Of a stretch of 40,063 nt of DNA, positions 25,366 through 34,895 are shown one piece after another. Under the pieces are notes generated by a model, which searched no databases, was not told where the DNA came from, and saw only the letters and a list, made by a program, of their open reading frames with translations. The stretch's first letter is position 1; each line of letters starts with the position of its first letter. The stretch comes from Pirellulaceae bacterium (lineage in GTDB: Bacteria > Planctomycetota > Planctomycetia > Pirellulales > Pirellulaceae), in the NCBI GenBank assembly GCA_016784735.1, contig JADHUC010000077.1, forward strand, positions 1 through 40,063, written 5' to 3'. Both the position numbers and the translations under genes were made by a program.

Positions 25366-26239
25366 CTTTCTCCAGAGGCACGTAGCCCAGATCAAGGACG
25401 ATTTTCTGACCTTCAGGCGACAGGATCCAATCGAGATATTCCTTGAGCTTCCCCGTCGGCTCGCCCACAGTATAGATCCGTAACGGCCGGGTGATCGGAT
25501 AGGTGCCGTCTTGAGTGTGTTCGACCGTGGGCTCGATGCCCGGCTCGCCCTTCTTCGCCGAGACCCTCAGTATCTTAACGCCGCCGGTGGCGTAGCCCAT
25601 GCTGCCGTAGGCGATCGCTGCGGGTGTATTCGAGACATGGGTCACAACGTCCTTCGAGCCGTTCATCTTCACGGCGTCCAGCCGGTAGTCACGTTCCTTG
25701 CCCAGCACTGCCTCGCGGAAATAGAAAAACGTTCCCGAGCTGTTTTGTCGACTAACCACGGCGATCGCCCCCTTGGTCGGCGAACCGGCCGGCAGCCCGA
25801 AGGCCGACCAGTCCGTGATCTTACCACCATCGCCGTAGATCTCGGCCAGCTCCTCGATGGAGATCGAATCCAACGGATTGTCCTTGTGTACGTAGACAGC
25901 CAAGGCATCGTAGCTGGCGATCAACTCCTTGGCCTCCTTCCCGTCGTGGTTCGCCTTGACACGATCCTTCTCCTCGTCCTTCATCTCGCGGCTGGCGTTG
26001 GCCACGTCGCACATACCATCGATCAGGCTGGCGATTCCCACGCCAGAGCCGCCCCCTGATACCTGCACGCTGACGTCCGGTCGGATTTCGCCGTACCGTT
26101 CGGCCCATGCCTGAGCGAGGGTGACCATGGTGTTGGAGCCATCGACGCGAATGTCTCCTGTCCTGCCGCCACACCCTCCACCCGCGCACAGCAGACACCC
26201 TACCAATGCATACCGTGTCCATGTCTTGAGGTCTTCCAC
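25358..26239 (-). CDS. pstS: phosphate-binding protein PstS (probable lipoprotein)
   Basis: A 293-residue periplasmic receptor that delivers phosphate to PstC/PstA. The N-terminus has a short hydrophobic stretch (YALVGCLLCAGGGC) with possible lipobox cysteines at LVGC or GGGC, so it is probably a lipoprotein. Phosphate-contact segments are DGSNTM, SGGGSGVGI, ANASREM and RQNSSGTFFYF. DNPLDSISIEELAEIYGG-type and GYVPLEK-type C-terminal motifs fit the family. The start is placed at the GTG at 26239, eight bases after GGGAGAG; the frame extends 20 codons further, but those lack signal-peptide character. It is the first gene of the operon. Confidence 0.9.
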   Translation of the reverse strand: MEDLKTWTRYALVGCLLCAGGGCGGRTGDIRVDGSNTMVTLAQAWAERYGEIRPDVSVQVSGGGSGVGIASLIDGMCDVANASREMKDEEKDRVKANHDGKEAKELIASYDALAVYVHKDNPLDSISIEELAEIYGDGGKITDWSAFGLPAGSPTKGAIAVVSRQNSSGTFFYFREAVLGKERDYRLDAVKMNGSKDVVTHVSNTPAAIAYGSMGYATGGVKILRVSAKKGEPGIEPTVEHTQDGTYPITRPLRIYTVGEPTGKLKEYLDWILSPEGQKIVLDLGYVPLEKDE

Positions 26240-26608
26240 TTCCTCATCTCTCCCACGCTCGGCGACACCAGAAGAACTGCCTTGAAACGCAGTCGCCACC
26301 CTTTTTAGTACGCAAGTGTTTAGTTGTCATTAAGACGCGGCAGCATTTGCCAGATTTCTTGCTCAACCGTATCGGCGCACATTCTGTCATGCTGGTGACG
26401 CGGGAAAGTAAGTCATTTCTAGCCATGGGCACTATCCTCGCTTTAACCGGCATCCCGAGAAGGCCCATCCCCAGAAATCCGAGCTGCGTTACTGGCACAT
26501 CGGCCCCGGCGTAGCTATCCTTATTAGTTGCGCCTCGAACCGCGCGCCGGACGCAACGCTCGGGAGGCGATTTGGGCGAAGCTGGCTCGTAAGTACGGTC
26601 TCGACGTC
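26240..26608. promoter_or_regulatory. divergent pst / ppx-ppk control region
   Basis: The 369-bp gap should hold promoters for both the pst operon and the ppx-ppk1-CHAD operon. CTGTCAT (26384-26390) and TTGTCAT (26324-26330) match a single E. coli PHO-box half-site each, but neither has a good 11-bp-spaced partner, so PhoB control is only a guess. No clear -35/-10 pair was identified. Confidence 0.4.
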
Positions 26609-28201
26609 ATGCCATCCGACGTGAAATCTTCCACAGAATCGATAGATTCGGCAGATAATCCGCCCAAAAGGGTTGCTGTGGTGGACATCGGCGCTACTGC
26701 GATTCGCATGGCCATTGCCGAGATCCATGAAAGCGGAGAAATCCGGACTCTGGACACGCTCACTCAAGCCGTGACCCTCGGCAAGGACACATTCACAACG
26801 AACTCGATCGATCCGGCCACAACCGAGCAGTGTGTCCGCGTTCTGAAAAGCTACCGCAAGAAGCTCCGCGAATTCGACATCGCTCGTCGAGACCGGATTC
26901 ACGTGGTAGCGACAAGTGCCGTGCGCGAGGCATCCAATCGGCATTCTTTCCTTGAGCGGATTTACGTTGCGACCGGATTCCGCGTCGAGCCGTTCGATGA
27001 AGCGGGCGTCAATCGGGTCATGTACATGGGAGTTCAGCCGCTCTTGGAGTCTCGGCCCGAGTTGGCGGGCGCCCAAGCTCTGATCATCGAGGTGGGCGGC
27101 GGCAGCACGGAAGTTCTTTTGATACACGCCGGCGACGTGGCCTACGCGAATATCCATCGCTTAGGGGCCCTGCGGGCGAGAAAGACGCTGGAATCCGTTC
27201 ACGCGCCGGCGACGAAGGTGCGAGAAATCATGGAAGGCCAGATCCACCGAATCGTCGCCCACGTTCGCCCGCATGTTGACTCAGACAAACCCCTGGTGAT
27301 GATCACCCTGGGAGGCGACGTTAGATTCGCCGCCTCGGAGCTGTTGCGAGTGGACGAGTTGCCTGCACTTGCGACAATTCCTCTACCCAGATTTCGGAAA
27401 TTTACCAACGACATCCTCGCGCTGTCGGTCGACGAACTGGTGCATAAGCATCGTTTGCCGTTTCCCGAGGCCGAAGCTGTGGGACCGGCACTGTTGGCAT
27501 ACGCCCAAATAGCGAAGGCGCTTGGGTTGGAGGCCATCCACGTGTCCACCATCAGCCTGCGGGACGGGTTGATCAAGGCGATGGCAACGCACGAAGCGTG
27601 GACGACGGATTTCGCCAAACAGATTATCCGGTCCGCAATCGACGTGGGCCGCCGCTTCAAGTTCGACGAAGCGCACTCACTGCACGTCGCCGACTTGTCG
27701 CAGGCGCTTTTCCATGCTCTCAGGAACGAGCACAAGTTGGATTCCCGCTGCGAGATTATCCTGCATGTCGCCGCTCTGCTGCACGACATCGGCTATGTCG
27801 TCAACACCCGAAGTCATCACAAGCACTCGATGTACCTGATCATCAACGGCGACCTATTCGGGCTGAGCAAGCGGGATGTGCTGCTGGCGGCGCTCACGGC
27901 CCGCTACCATCGCCGGGCATCTCCCAAGCCCAGCCACGTGGAGTACGCCTCGCTAGATTGGGTAAGCCGGATGAACGTTGCCAAGATGGCGGCAATACTG
28001 CGAGTTGCCGACGCATTGGACCGCTCGAATACCCAGCGGATCAAGAACATCACGTGCTCGCTGGAAGACGGGCGGTTGGTGATTTCCGTGCCCAGTGCCG
28101 ACGACCTGTCGCTGGAGCAGTTGGCGATGCAGCAGAAGTCGACACTGTTCAAAGAAATCTTCGGCGTGCGGGTGCTGCTTCGAAATGCGCCGGAGCTGTA
28201 A
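26609..28201 (+). CDS. ppx: Ppx/GppA-family exopolyphosphatase with C-terminal HD domain
   Basis: A 530-residue enzyme that removes terminal phosphate from polyphosphate and/or hydrolyses pppGpp. The actin-like fold shows phosphate-1 VVDIGATAIRM (24-34), VVATSAVREASN, and phosphate-2 EVGGGSTE (161-168). The C-terminal HD-type domain has ALLHDIG with H392/D393 and nearby His-rich SHHKHS, as in long Ppx/GppA proteins. The start is uncertain: the ATG at 26609 lacks a clear ribosome site, and a TTG at 26528 would add 27 residues. Ppk1 follows after 15 bases, so opposing polyphosphate enzymes share one transcript. Which substrate dominates cannot be told. Confidence 0.9.
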   Translation: MPSDVKSSTESIDSADNPPKRVAVVDIGATAIRMAIAEIHESGEIRTLDTLTQAVTLGKDTFTTNSIDPATTEQCVRVLKSYRKKLREFDIARRDRIHVVATSAVREASNRHSFLERIYVATGFRVEPFDEAGVNRVMYMGVQPLLESRPELAGAQALIIEVGGGSTEVLLIHAGDVAYANIHRLGALRARKTLESVHAPATKVREIMEGQIHRIVAHVRPHVDSDKPLVMITLGGDVRFAASELLRVDELPALATIPLPRFRKFTNDILALSVDELVHKHRLPFPEAEAVGPALLAYAQIAKALGLEAIHVSTISLRDGLIKAMATHEAWTTDFAKQIIRSAIDVGRRFKFDEAHSLHVADLSQALFHALRNEHKLDSRCEIILHVAALLHDIGYVVNTRSHHKHSMYLIINGDLFGLSKRDVLLAALTARYHRRASPKPSHVEYASLDWVSRMNVAKMAAILRVADALDRSNTQRIKNITCSLEDGRLVISVPSADDLSLEQLAMQQKSTLFKEIFGVRVLLRNAPEL

Positions 28202-28216
28202 TTAAAAGAAGGCCAC

Positions 28217-30334
28217 ATGGGCAAGAAAACGTCCGAATACGTCAACCGCGAACTCACTTGGCTCGAATTCAATCAACGAGTCCTGGATGAAGCTACGGAC
28301 GATCGCAATCAGCTTTTGGACCGGTTGAGATTCCTGGCGATCACCGCCTCGAACCTCGACGAATTTTTCATGGTGCGCGTCGGCGGATTGCAGATATTGC
28401 GAAAACAACGGAGCCGACGTCGCGATCCCGCCGGAATGACCCCGCTGCAACAACTCAGGGCCATCAGCCAGCGCGCCCACCGGATGGTCGATGACCAATA
28501 TGCGTGCCTGTCGGACCAACTGCAGCCGGAACTGGCCGAAGCTGGCATTCGACGCGTCAGGCCCGACGAACTGGATGATCACCAACGCACGGTCCTTCAG
28601 AGCCGCTTCGACAAAGAGGTTTTCACCGTCTACACGCCGATGGCAATCCGGACGGATCGTCCGTTTCCGCCGCTGAGCAGCATGGCTTTAAACGTGTGTG
28701 TGCGTCTGGCGCCTGCCTCGGGGGAAACGGAGCCAAGGTTTGCGGTCATCCCTTTCGGCAATCCAACGACCCGTTTCTTCCGCCTGCCCGCCGAGGACGG
28801 CTACCAATACATCCTGCTGGAGGACGTGGTCCGCCTTTTCATCCAGAAGTTCTTTCCAGGCGAAACCGTGTTGGAAATTGCGCCATTCCGCATCACGCGC
28901 AACGCGGACTTGGCCGTTCGCGAGGACATGGCCTCGGACTTGATGGCGGGAATGGAAAAGGTGTTGGATGACCGTAAGGAGAGCAGTTGCGTTCGGTTGG
29001 AGGTGTCCCAGAAGATAAGCGACCCGCTGCGACGCTTCCTCTGCGATGCGTTGCGAGTCACCGACCGCGACAACGTTTATCTGGCGCGTGGCCCCTTGGA
29101 CCTGAACGCGTTTATGCGGCTCACGAACATCCCAGAATCTGACTCGCTCCGAGAGGGCCCGTGGCGCCCGCAACTGCCTCCGGATGTGGACCTCTCGAAC
29201 ACGATGTTCGACGAAGTCCGCGGCAAAAACATCATGCTGTCGCTACCGTACGAGAGCTTCGAGCCGGTGGTGCGTTTGGTGGAGGATGCCGCCGCGGACC
29301 CGGACGTATTGGCGATCAAGATCATTCTATATCGGACTAGTCGCGACAGCCCGATCGTGGCTGCGTTACAGCGAGCGTCGGAAATGGGCAAGCATGTCAC
29401 GGCGCTGGTCGAACTGAAAGCCCGATTCGACGAGGCACGCAACATCGAATGGGCCAGGAACTTGGAACAGGCGGGTGCGCAGGTTATCTACGGGGTAAAG
29501 AAACTCAAGACCCACGCCAAGGTATGCATCATCGTTCGTCGGGAAACGCACGGCATTCAGCGGTACGTGCACTTCGCCACCGGAAACTACAACGAAGTTA
29601 CGGCCAAACAATATAGTGACATCAGCTTTTTGACTTGCGACGAGGACCTGGCGGCCGACGCCTCCAGCTTCTTCAACGCAATCTCCGGCTACTCGCAGCC
29701 GCAGCAGTACCGCAAACTGGCCGCCGCTCCCTTCGATCTGAGGGACAAACTGATTGAGTTGATCGAAGGCGAAATCGATCGTCGAGGGCAAAAACAGCCG
29801 GCCCACATCATGGCGCAGCTTAATTCGCTGGCTTGCCCGAGGATCATCGAGAAGCTGTACGAGGCGTCAAAGGCCGGCGTGAAGATCGATTTGAACATAC
29901 GGGGCATCTGCTGCCTGAAGCCGGGCGTACCGGATCTGAGCGACAACATCCGTGTTGTCAGCATTCTGGATCGGTATCTCGAACACAGCCGGATCATCTA
30001 CTTCCGTCACGGAGGAGATGATTTGGTGTTCATTTCCAGCGCCGACTGGATGCCGCGCAATCTGGATAAACGCATTGAACTGATGGTGCCGATCGAAGAT
30101 CCGGCCAGCCGAGAACGCTTGATCGCCATCCTGGAGTCCTATGCGTCCGACACCGTCAAAGGCCGGGAAATAAGGGCCGACGGTGGATACGATCGCCCCA
30201 ATCCCGATCAGTCCGATAGCCCATATCGCCACCAGGAACACCAGTACCGCTTGGCGATCGATGCGCAGAAAGGAGCTGAACAATCGCAACGCACCATGTT
30301 TGAACCGCACCAAGCCGCTGGACAGGGAGACTGA
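28217..30334 (+). CDS. ppk1: polyphosphate kinase 1
   Basis: A 705-residue enzyme that reversibly polymerises the gamma-phosphate of ATP into inorganic polyphosphate. The N-terminal RELTWLEFNQRVL and SNLDEFFMVRVGG are family hallmarks. PYESFEPVVRL, the phospholipase-D-like core with autophosphorylated His in KTHAKVCII (H433, E. coli H435), ATGNYNE, second His in LEHSRIIYF (H590) and FISSADWMPRNLDKRIE are all present. The C-terminal tail after about 650 is polar, as usual. AGAAGG precedes the ATG. It lies between ppx and a CHAD gene, a grouping known from polyphosphate loci. Confidence 0.97.
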   Translation: MGKKTSEYVNRELTWLEFNQRVLDEATDDRNQLLDRLRFLAITASNLDEFFMVRVGGLQILRKQRSRRRDPAGMTPLQQLRAISQRAHRMVDDQYACLSDQLQPELAEAGIRRVRPDELDDHQRTVLQSRFDKEVFTVYTPMAIRTDRPFPPLSSMALNVCVRLAPASGETEPRFAVIPFGNPTTRFFRLPAEDGYQYILLEDVVRLFIQKFFPGETVLEIAPFRITRNADLAVREDMASDLMAGMEKVLDDRKESSCVRLEVSQKISDPLRRFLCDALRVTDRDNVYLARGPLDLNAFMRLTNIPESDSLREGPWRPQLPPDVDLSNTMFDEVRGKNIMLSLPYESFEPVVRLVEDAAADPDVLAIKIILYRTSRDSPIVAALQRASEMGKHVTALVELKARFDEARNIEWARNLEQAGAQVIYGVKKLKTHAKVCIIVRRETHGIQRYVHFATGNYNEVTAKQYSDISFLTCDEDLAADASSFFNAISGYSQPQQYRKLAAAPFDLRDKLIELIEGEIDRRGQKQPAHIMAQLNSLACPRIIEKLYEASKAGVKIDLNIRGICCLKPGVPDLSDNIRVVSILDRYLEHSRIIYFRHGGDDLVFISSADWMPRNLDKRIELMVPIEDPASRERLIAILESYASDTVKGREIRADGGYDRPNPDQSDSPYRHQEHQYRLAIDAQKGAEQSQRTMFEPHQAAGQGD

Positions 30335-30340
30335 CCTGCC

Positions 30341-31255
30341 GTGGCAAAATACACCAAGTGGATTGACGCTTCACCAGACGAGATGATCTCCGAGGTGGCC
30401 GTGCGCAGCCTGCGGTCGCGGATCGAACCGGTCCGGGACTACCTCGTGCTGGCCGCAGAAGAGTCTGGGAAAGACCTCGAATACGTGCATCAGGTGCGTG
30501 TGTGGTCACGGCGGGCCGTGGCCGCGATCAACATCTACCGCAACTTGCTTCCCAAGCGGCGCCGGCGTTGGATGAAGGACCAGTTAAACGGGATACGCCG
30601 CGCCAGTAACGATGCTCGCGACGACGATGTGTTCGCCGAACGATTGGCGGCCGACAAGGACAATCCAGGCGCGGCGAGGCTATTGAAGAAGGTTCAATCG
30701 CATCGGCAACAGTCTCAGGAACCGATTGCCGAGGTCTACGGACAACTGGTCGAAACGGGTATCTTCGAACGGCGTGCCGAGAAACTACTGGAGCGCGTCC
30801 GGCTGCGTGGCGTAGGAAACCCAAAGGACAAGTTCTGCGAGTGGGCTGTCGAGCGCATCCGCCCGCAGTTGCGCAAATTCTTCGCCGCAGGCGAGGACGA
30901 CTTGACCAGCGCAACCGCACTTCATCAGTTCCGTATTCGCGGCAAGAAGCTTCGTTATGCGGTGGAGCTTCTGGCCGGTGCGTTCACGGATGAAATTCGC
31001 GAGGTCGGACATCCATTGATTCGAAATCTGCAGGATCGATTGGGCGAGATCAACGATCATGCGACGGCCCGAGTCCGGCTGAAGAGTTGGATGGACCACT
31101 CGGACGACAAGGAGGAAGCGGCCTACCTGCAGGAAATGCTGGATGACGAACAGCGTCAACTGGACGACCAACGCGGCGAGTTCTTGTCCTGGTGGAACGG
31201 CAAACGAGAAAAGGACCTTCGCAAAGCCTTCGCGAGCGTTATTTCCGGCAAGTAG
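30341..31255 (+). CDS. CHAD domain protein (polyphosphate-binding)
   Basis: A 304-residue helical protein made of one CHAD domain with its two half-repeats. Conserved His/basic helices are visible in YVHQVRVWSRRAVAA, KRRRRWMKDQL and LHQFRIRGKKLRYAVELL. CHAD domains bind polyphosphate granules through basic residues lining a central pore. The gene starts with GTG six bases after ppk1, with GGGAGA upstream, so it is in the ppx-ppk1 operon. It probably acts at the granule that Ppk1 builds; catalytic activity is not expected since no triphosphatase (CYTH) domain is fused to it. Confidence 0.92.
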   Translation: MAKYTKWIDASPDEMISEVAVRSLRSRIEPVRDYLVLAAEESGKDLEYVHQVRVWSRRAVAAINIYRNLLPKRRRRWMKDQLNGIRRASNDARDDDVFAERLAADKDNPGAARLLKKVQSHRQQSQEPIAEVYGQLVETGIFERRAEKLLERVRLRGVGNPKDKFCEWAVERIRPQLRKFFAAGEDDLTSATALHQFRIRGKKLRYAVELLAGAFTDEIREVGHPLIRNLQDRLGEINDHATARVRLKSWMDHSDDKEEAAYLQEMLDDEQRQLDDQRGEFLSWWNGKREKDLRKAFASVISGK

Positions 31256-31272
31256 GTTCCAACGGTCGGCTG

Positions 31273-31527
31273 ATGCACCCACCAACGATCCTCCGCGATG
31301 TTTCGTCGGACCCACGTGTAGTCGTACGGGCGATTCCGACGGAAAAGCACGGTACATATCTTGCCGTCGTGAACACGGACTATGTCGCCAAGCCGAATGT
31401 GACCGCCAAGCTGCCTGTGAAGGGAAAAGTGACCGACGCCGCCACTGGCGAACTTCTCGGCGCGGCAGCATCTGAGATCACTCTGTCGATGCACCCGTGC
31501 CAGTTGCGAGCACTCCGCATCGAATGA
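31273..31527 (+). pseudogene. C-terminal remnant of a larger beta-rich protein
   Basis: A frame of 84 codons just after the CHAD gene encodes a beta-strand-rich sequence: VVVRAIPTEKHGTYLAVVNTDY, then LPVKGKVTDAATGEL and ITLSMHPCQLRALRI. This is the sort of closing beta-sandwich domain found at the end of large glycosidase-like or exported proteins, not a complete small protein. There is no signal peptide and no strong ribosome site at the ATG. The rest of the parent gene is not upstream, where the intact CHAD gene stands, so it is most likely a relic. The parent family could not be identified. Confidence 0.5.
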
Positions 31528-31535
31528 CCAAAAGT

Positions 31536-31602
31536 GAGGCAGGAATATTCACGGCAGGAACATTCTTCTCTTCGATCTTCCTGCCACGAATATTCCTGCC
31601 TC
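31536..31602. repeat. 25-bp imperfect inverted repeat between convergent genes
   Basis: Arms 31536-31560 (GAGGCAGGAATATTC...) and 31578-31602 pair over 25 bp with two mismatches, the outer 15 bp perfectly. The loop is 17 bases. It fills the gap between the remnant and GH116 and may terminate both. Confidence 0.88.
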
Positions 31603-31608
31603 CTCCCC

Positions 31609-34600
31609 TCAAACAGTTAATTCGATTTTGATCACACCTCCCGCGCTAGCCTCGATCTTATTGGCCAACGCGATTGTGACTCGTTGTCCGTCCTGCTCAC
31701 ATTTGACTTCCAGCGATTCGCCGGCCAGTTTGACTGACACCGACTTCAATTCCGTGTCTTCGGCCACTTCCAAAGCCAGCGTGTCGACGCTTAATGTCCC
31801 CCATTTGACTTCGATCTGATTGATCTGCTTGGTGTTTTCCCGCTTCTGCGAAACCGTACCCCAGGCATCCGCACCGGTGAATGCGGCGCGGAAATCATCG
31901 GGCGTGATGCGCGGGGCGAACCCGAAGTGAGCTTTCGGTCCGTGGTACTCGAATCCGCACAGCCCGAGAAACACACCATGGCTGGCCATACCGCGCGCGT
32001 AGTGATCTCCGCACTCGATTTCGTTCCATGGATTGTGTTTCGACGGATGGTACCGCTCGTGGACACCGCGACAAATGGCCAAGGCCTCCATCGCCATGCC
32101 GTCCCAAGCCATATTGCCCGCCACCTGGTACTCGATACCGGTCCAGATTTCGTTCTTGTACCGCACGCCCGCGGCAAGGTGCGGCGATTTGGGCCACGTG
32201 CACGTGAACAGGCCTGCCTCGCCCGGACGGGCAAACCAGCGTTCCGGTGCATGGACCGCGTTCTGCGGCTCGATGTCCGGCGCCCAGTTGTACCGCCAAA
32301 TGGCCTGGAGCGTGGCATCTACGTCTTCTTTCGGATAGACGTATCCGAGTCCGGTTTGGTGAGCCCATCCCTGGCCGAACAATTGGTCGGCCAGACAGCC
32401 GTCGCCGTATTGGAACTTGGGATGCTTTTCCAGGTCGACATCCTGGATAAAGTATTCGCCGTTGAACAACCGTTCGACGCTCAGCTCACTGCCGCTTTCA
32501 AACAGTTCGTGGCAACGGTCCGCGAAGCCCTTGTCGTCCACGTCGCGGGCCATCTCCTCGCCAGCGCGCAACGCGGCCAGATACAACGAACCGACCATCG
32601 TGTTCGGGCCGTGGAAATTGATGTCATAGGTGTTATGCTGCGATCCTTCCAGGAGGCCGTTCCCGTCGGCATCCTCGTTGATCAAGAACTCCAGCGATTT
32701 CTTGATTCGTACCCAGTTCTGTTTGAGGAATCCGCCATCGGCCGACACCTGGTGCTCGCGATACGCCTTCAACACAGTACCGGCTTGTCCGTCGCCGGCC
32801 CAACCACCCCGGGTGTCGCCACGGAAACGTACCATGCCCGTTCCTTCGTCGAACCCGGCCTCCGGATGGTAGTCCTGCATCTCGCGCACCGACCGCTCCA
32901 GCCGCGGAAACAGTCGAGCCATGGTGTGTTCGTAGTTCCAGACGTGGGCGCAAGTCCCGTGACAACATCCGACACCCTCCCAGGCCCAGAAACGGCCGTT
33001 GGCCCACCATTGGCAGGTCGACGTGGCCAACGTCGAAGCGGTCGAAAACAGCCGATCCAACAGCCAATGTGGAAGGCTGGAATCGTACCAAGTGGCGTGC
33101 CACAATTTCGTCTGGCCCAACAGCCGTTCGCAGTCGTCCGCAATGTACTGTGCCACGCCGGCCGCGTTCTCCAGACGGTTGGCGTAGTAGTTGCCGCGTC
33201 GCTCGTTGCGAGCGTCACGGTTGGGGAAGAACCACGTCACAACGAACGTGGCTTTGGCCTCCTCTCCCGGCGCTAGCAGCATCCGTTTTCCCACGGCCCC
33301 GACCAGCATCTGCCCAAACGGCTTTTCGCTGCTGGGCGACGTCGCAATCTGCTCGCCGTCGAACAAAACTTCGCCGGGCGAACCGTCCGGCAACGATGCA
33401 CTGGCGAGCACGTCCTCGTCGTTGTCAAGCAACGCCAGGCCCATTGTGCCGAAGTCCGATTGTGACTCGAGCGGACCGCTAATCGCCGACTTCGCATGGT
33501 CGCGCAGTTCGATCTGATCGATGTTGATGTGCCCCCATGGGCCCGACTCGCTGTCGACAATTTCGATCTGGGCCGACTTATCGGCGAATTCGCGCACATC
33601 CCAGTTGTGCCATTCGAGGCGTTCGTTTTTCTTGCCGACGGCTGTGCGTACCACCTTGCCATCCACCAGTAGATTGATACACGCCTTACCCTCTTGATTA
33701 CCGCCGCCCACTAAGAAGCTGATAAACGACCGCTCGATCTTGAACGATGGCGACGTCAGCTTCCCCTGTTTTTGATCATTGCCGCCCAGATAGGTGTTCA
33801 CGAATCCCTTGCCCAAGAAACCGCTCACCTCCTGCTGACTCTCTAACGTACCGCCCGCCGGCTTCTCGCCGAACGCCTCGCCTTCCAGTGTCCAATCGCC
33901 GTAACTGCCGCCCTCGAAGTCAGCCAGAACGATTGGAGGTCTGGCTTCCTTGGGCGGTTTGCCCGCAGCGGCCTCGCCTTGCACCATGGTCAGACCGTCC
34001 CGCCGTAGAACCCGGTTGCGACGGACGCCGTACACCCCGAGGGCACTGTGCAGGCAGACGGCGTTTTCCAACCAACCGGCCAACGAGACCGTGGCCTGCG
34101 TATCGCCCGTGTTCTTCATCGTGAATTCCAAAACGGTCGCCGGCAGCGCCGAGTCTTCTTCGTTCAACGGAATAAACGGCGAAAATGCCTCCAACCGCAC
34201 TTCGACCGGCACGTCCTTGTCGCAATATTCAACGGTTCCAATCGGGTACTCGCCACAGAATCGCACCCCTGGAAATCCGTTCACATCCAACGTTCGCTGG
34301 ACCGTCTTGCCGTCTGCCGTCAGACGGAGGGCAAAACCTTGCCGCAGCGGCGAGTCAGGTGTCCGGCCCAATTGGTAGTTGTCGCGGCCGTAACCGGTAA
34401 AGATGTGCTGGTTGAAGATATCCCAATGCACCAGCCGTCCATCGCCGGCCAAATACAATTGGCCCGCGCAAATACCACCCACGGGCATGGCAATCGTCTC
34501 CAGGTCCTTGCCCTGGTACCACGTCCGATCGCCTTTGGCGAAGAGTGCCTTGATCCATTCGGGCTTCAGCTTCTTGTCGGCTGGGACAAAGTGATCCTCA

Positions 34601-34800
34601 ACGTCCTCCGCTTTGAACGGTCCGGCAATGGCATCCAGTCCCGCGTTGACGGCCGTCGCGGCGGCCGCCCCGAGGCCAGTAATCTTGATGAAAGTCCGCC
34701 GGTCCATCCCGCCGCAGCATCCCGTAGTTTGATCGCAAAGTGCTTTGCTACTAATTTCGTTCGTATTCGCGTCGGCTGGCAAAGGTTCTCTGTCGTTCAT
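31609..34800 (-). CDS. Tat-exported GH116-family glycosidase with an inserted beta-sandwich domain
   Basis: A 1063-residue enzyme of the beta-glucosidase/glucosylceramidase-like family GH116. A 31-residue polar leader with CGG precedes the twin-arginine signal MDRRTFIKITGLGAAAA (32-48). The N-terminal domain (about 90-285 and 440-540) includes MPVGGICAGQLYL. An extra domain of about 150 residues (288-435, ADFEGGSYGDW to NIDQIELRD; nucleotides 33496-33939) is spliced into it. The alpha/alpha-barrel catalytic domain carries EGVGCCHGTCAHVWNYEH, where E608 is the likely nucleophile, and NTYDINFHGPNTM, where D726 is the likely acid/base; both assignments are by analogy with GBA2/TxGH116. The substrate is unknown. 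The start at 34800 has only a weak ribosome site. Confidence 0.87.
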   Translation of the reverse strand: MNDREPLPADANTNEISSKALCDQTTGCCGGMDRRTFIKITGLGAAAATAVNAGLDAIAGPFKAEDVEDHFVPADKKLKPEWIKALFAKGDRTWYQGKDLETIAMPVGGICAGQLYLAGDGRLVHWDIFNQHIFTGYGRDNYQLGRTPDSPLRQGFALRLTADGKTVQRTLDVNGFPGVRFCGEYPIGTVEYCDKDVPVEVRLEAFSPFIPLNEEDSALPATVLEFTMKNTGDTQATVSLAGWLENAVCLHSALGVYGVRRNRVLRRDGLTMVQGEAAAGKPPKEARPPIVLADFEGGSYGDWTLEGEAFGEKPAGGTLESQQEVSGFLGKGFVNTYLGGNDQKQGKLTSPSFKIERSFISFLVGGGNQEGKACINLLVDGKVVRTAVGKKNERLEWHNWDVREFADKSAQIEIVDSESGPWGHINIDQIELRDHAKSAISGPLESQSDFGTMGLALLDNDEDVLASASLPDGSPGEVLFDGEQIATSPSSEKPFGQMLVGAVGKRMLLAPGEEAKATFVVTWFFPNRDARNERRGNYYANRLENAAGVAQYIADDCERLLGQTKLWHATWYDSSLPHWLLDRLFSTASTLATSTCQWWANGRFWAWEGVGCCHGTCAHVWNYEHTMARLFPRLERSVREMQDYHPEAGFDEGTGMVRFRGDTRGGWAGDGQAGTVLKAYREHQVSADGGFLKQNWVRIKKSLEFLINEDADGNGLLEGSQHNTYDINFHGPNTMVGSLYLAALRAGEEMARDVDDKGFADRCHELFESGSELSVERLFNGEYFIQDVDLEKHPKFQYGDGCLADQLFGQGWAHQTGLGYVYPKEDVDATLQAIWRYNWAPDIEPQNAVHAPERWFARPGEAGLFTCTWPKSPHLAAGVRYKNEIWTGIEYQVAGNMAWDGMAMEALAICRGVHERYHPSKHNPWNEIECGDHYARGMASHGVFLGLCGFEYHGPKAHFGFAPRITPDDFRAAFTGADAWGTVSQKRENTKQINQIEVKWGTLSVDTLALEVAEDTELKSVSVKLAGESLEVKCEQDGQRVTIALANKIEASAGGVIKIELTV

Positions 34801-34895
34801 TGATCCGTCGCTCTATGGTTTGAGGAGAAACTGTCAGTGTTTCGTGTCGAAGATCCTTCTGTTGTGACCCACCCGATCCCGTTGGTTGCCCAGCG

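Noticed and set aside
26324..26390. PHO boxes for PhoB control of the pst and ppx operons
   Set aside because: Only two isolated half-sites (TTGTCAT and CTGTCAT) 60 bases apart were found, without the required direct repeat at 11-bp spacing.
31927..33276. A 449-codon open frame on the plus strand inside the GH116 gene
   Set aside because: The minus-strand GH116 catalytic motifs cover the same bases; the plus-strand product has no motif.
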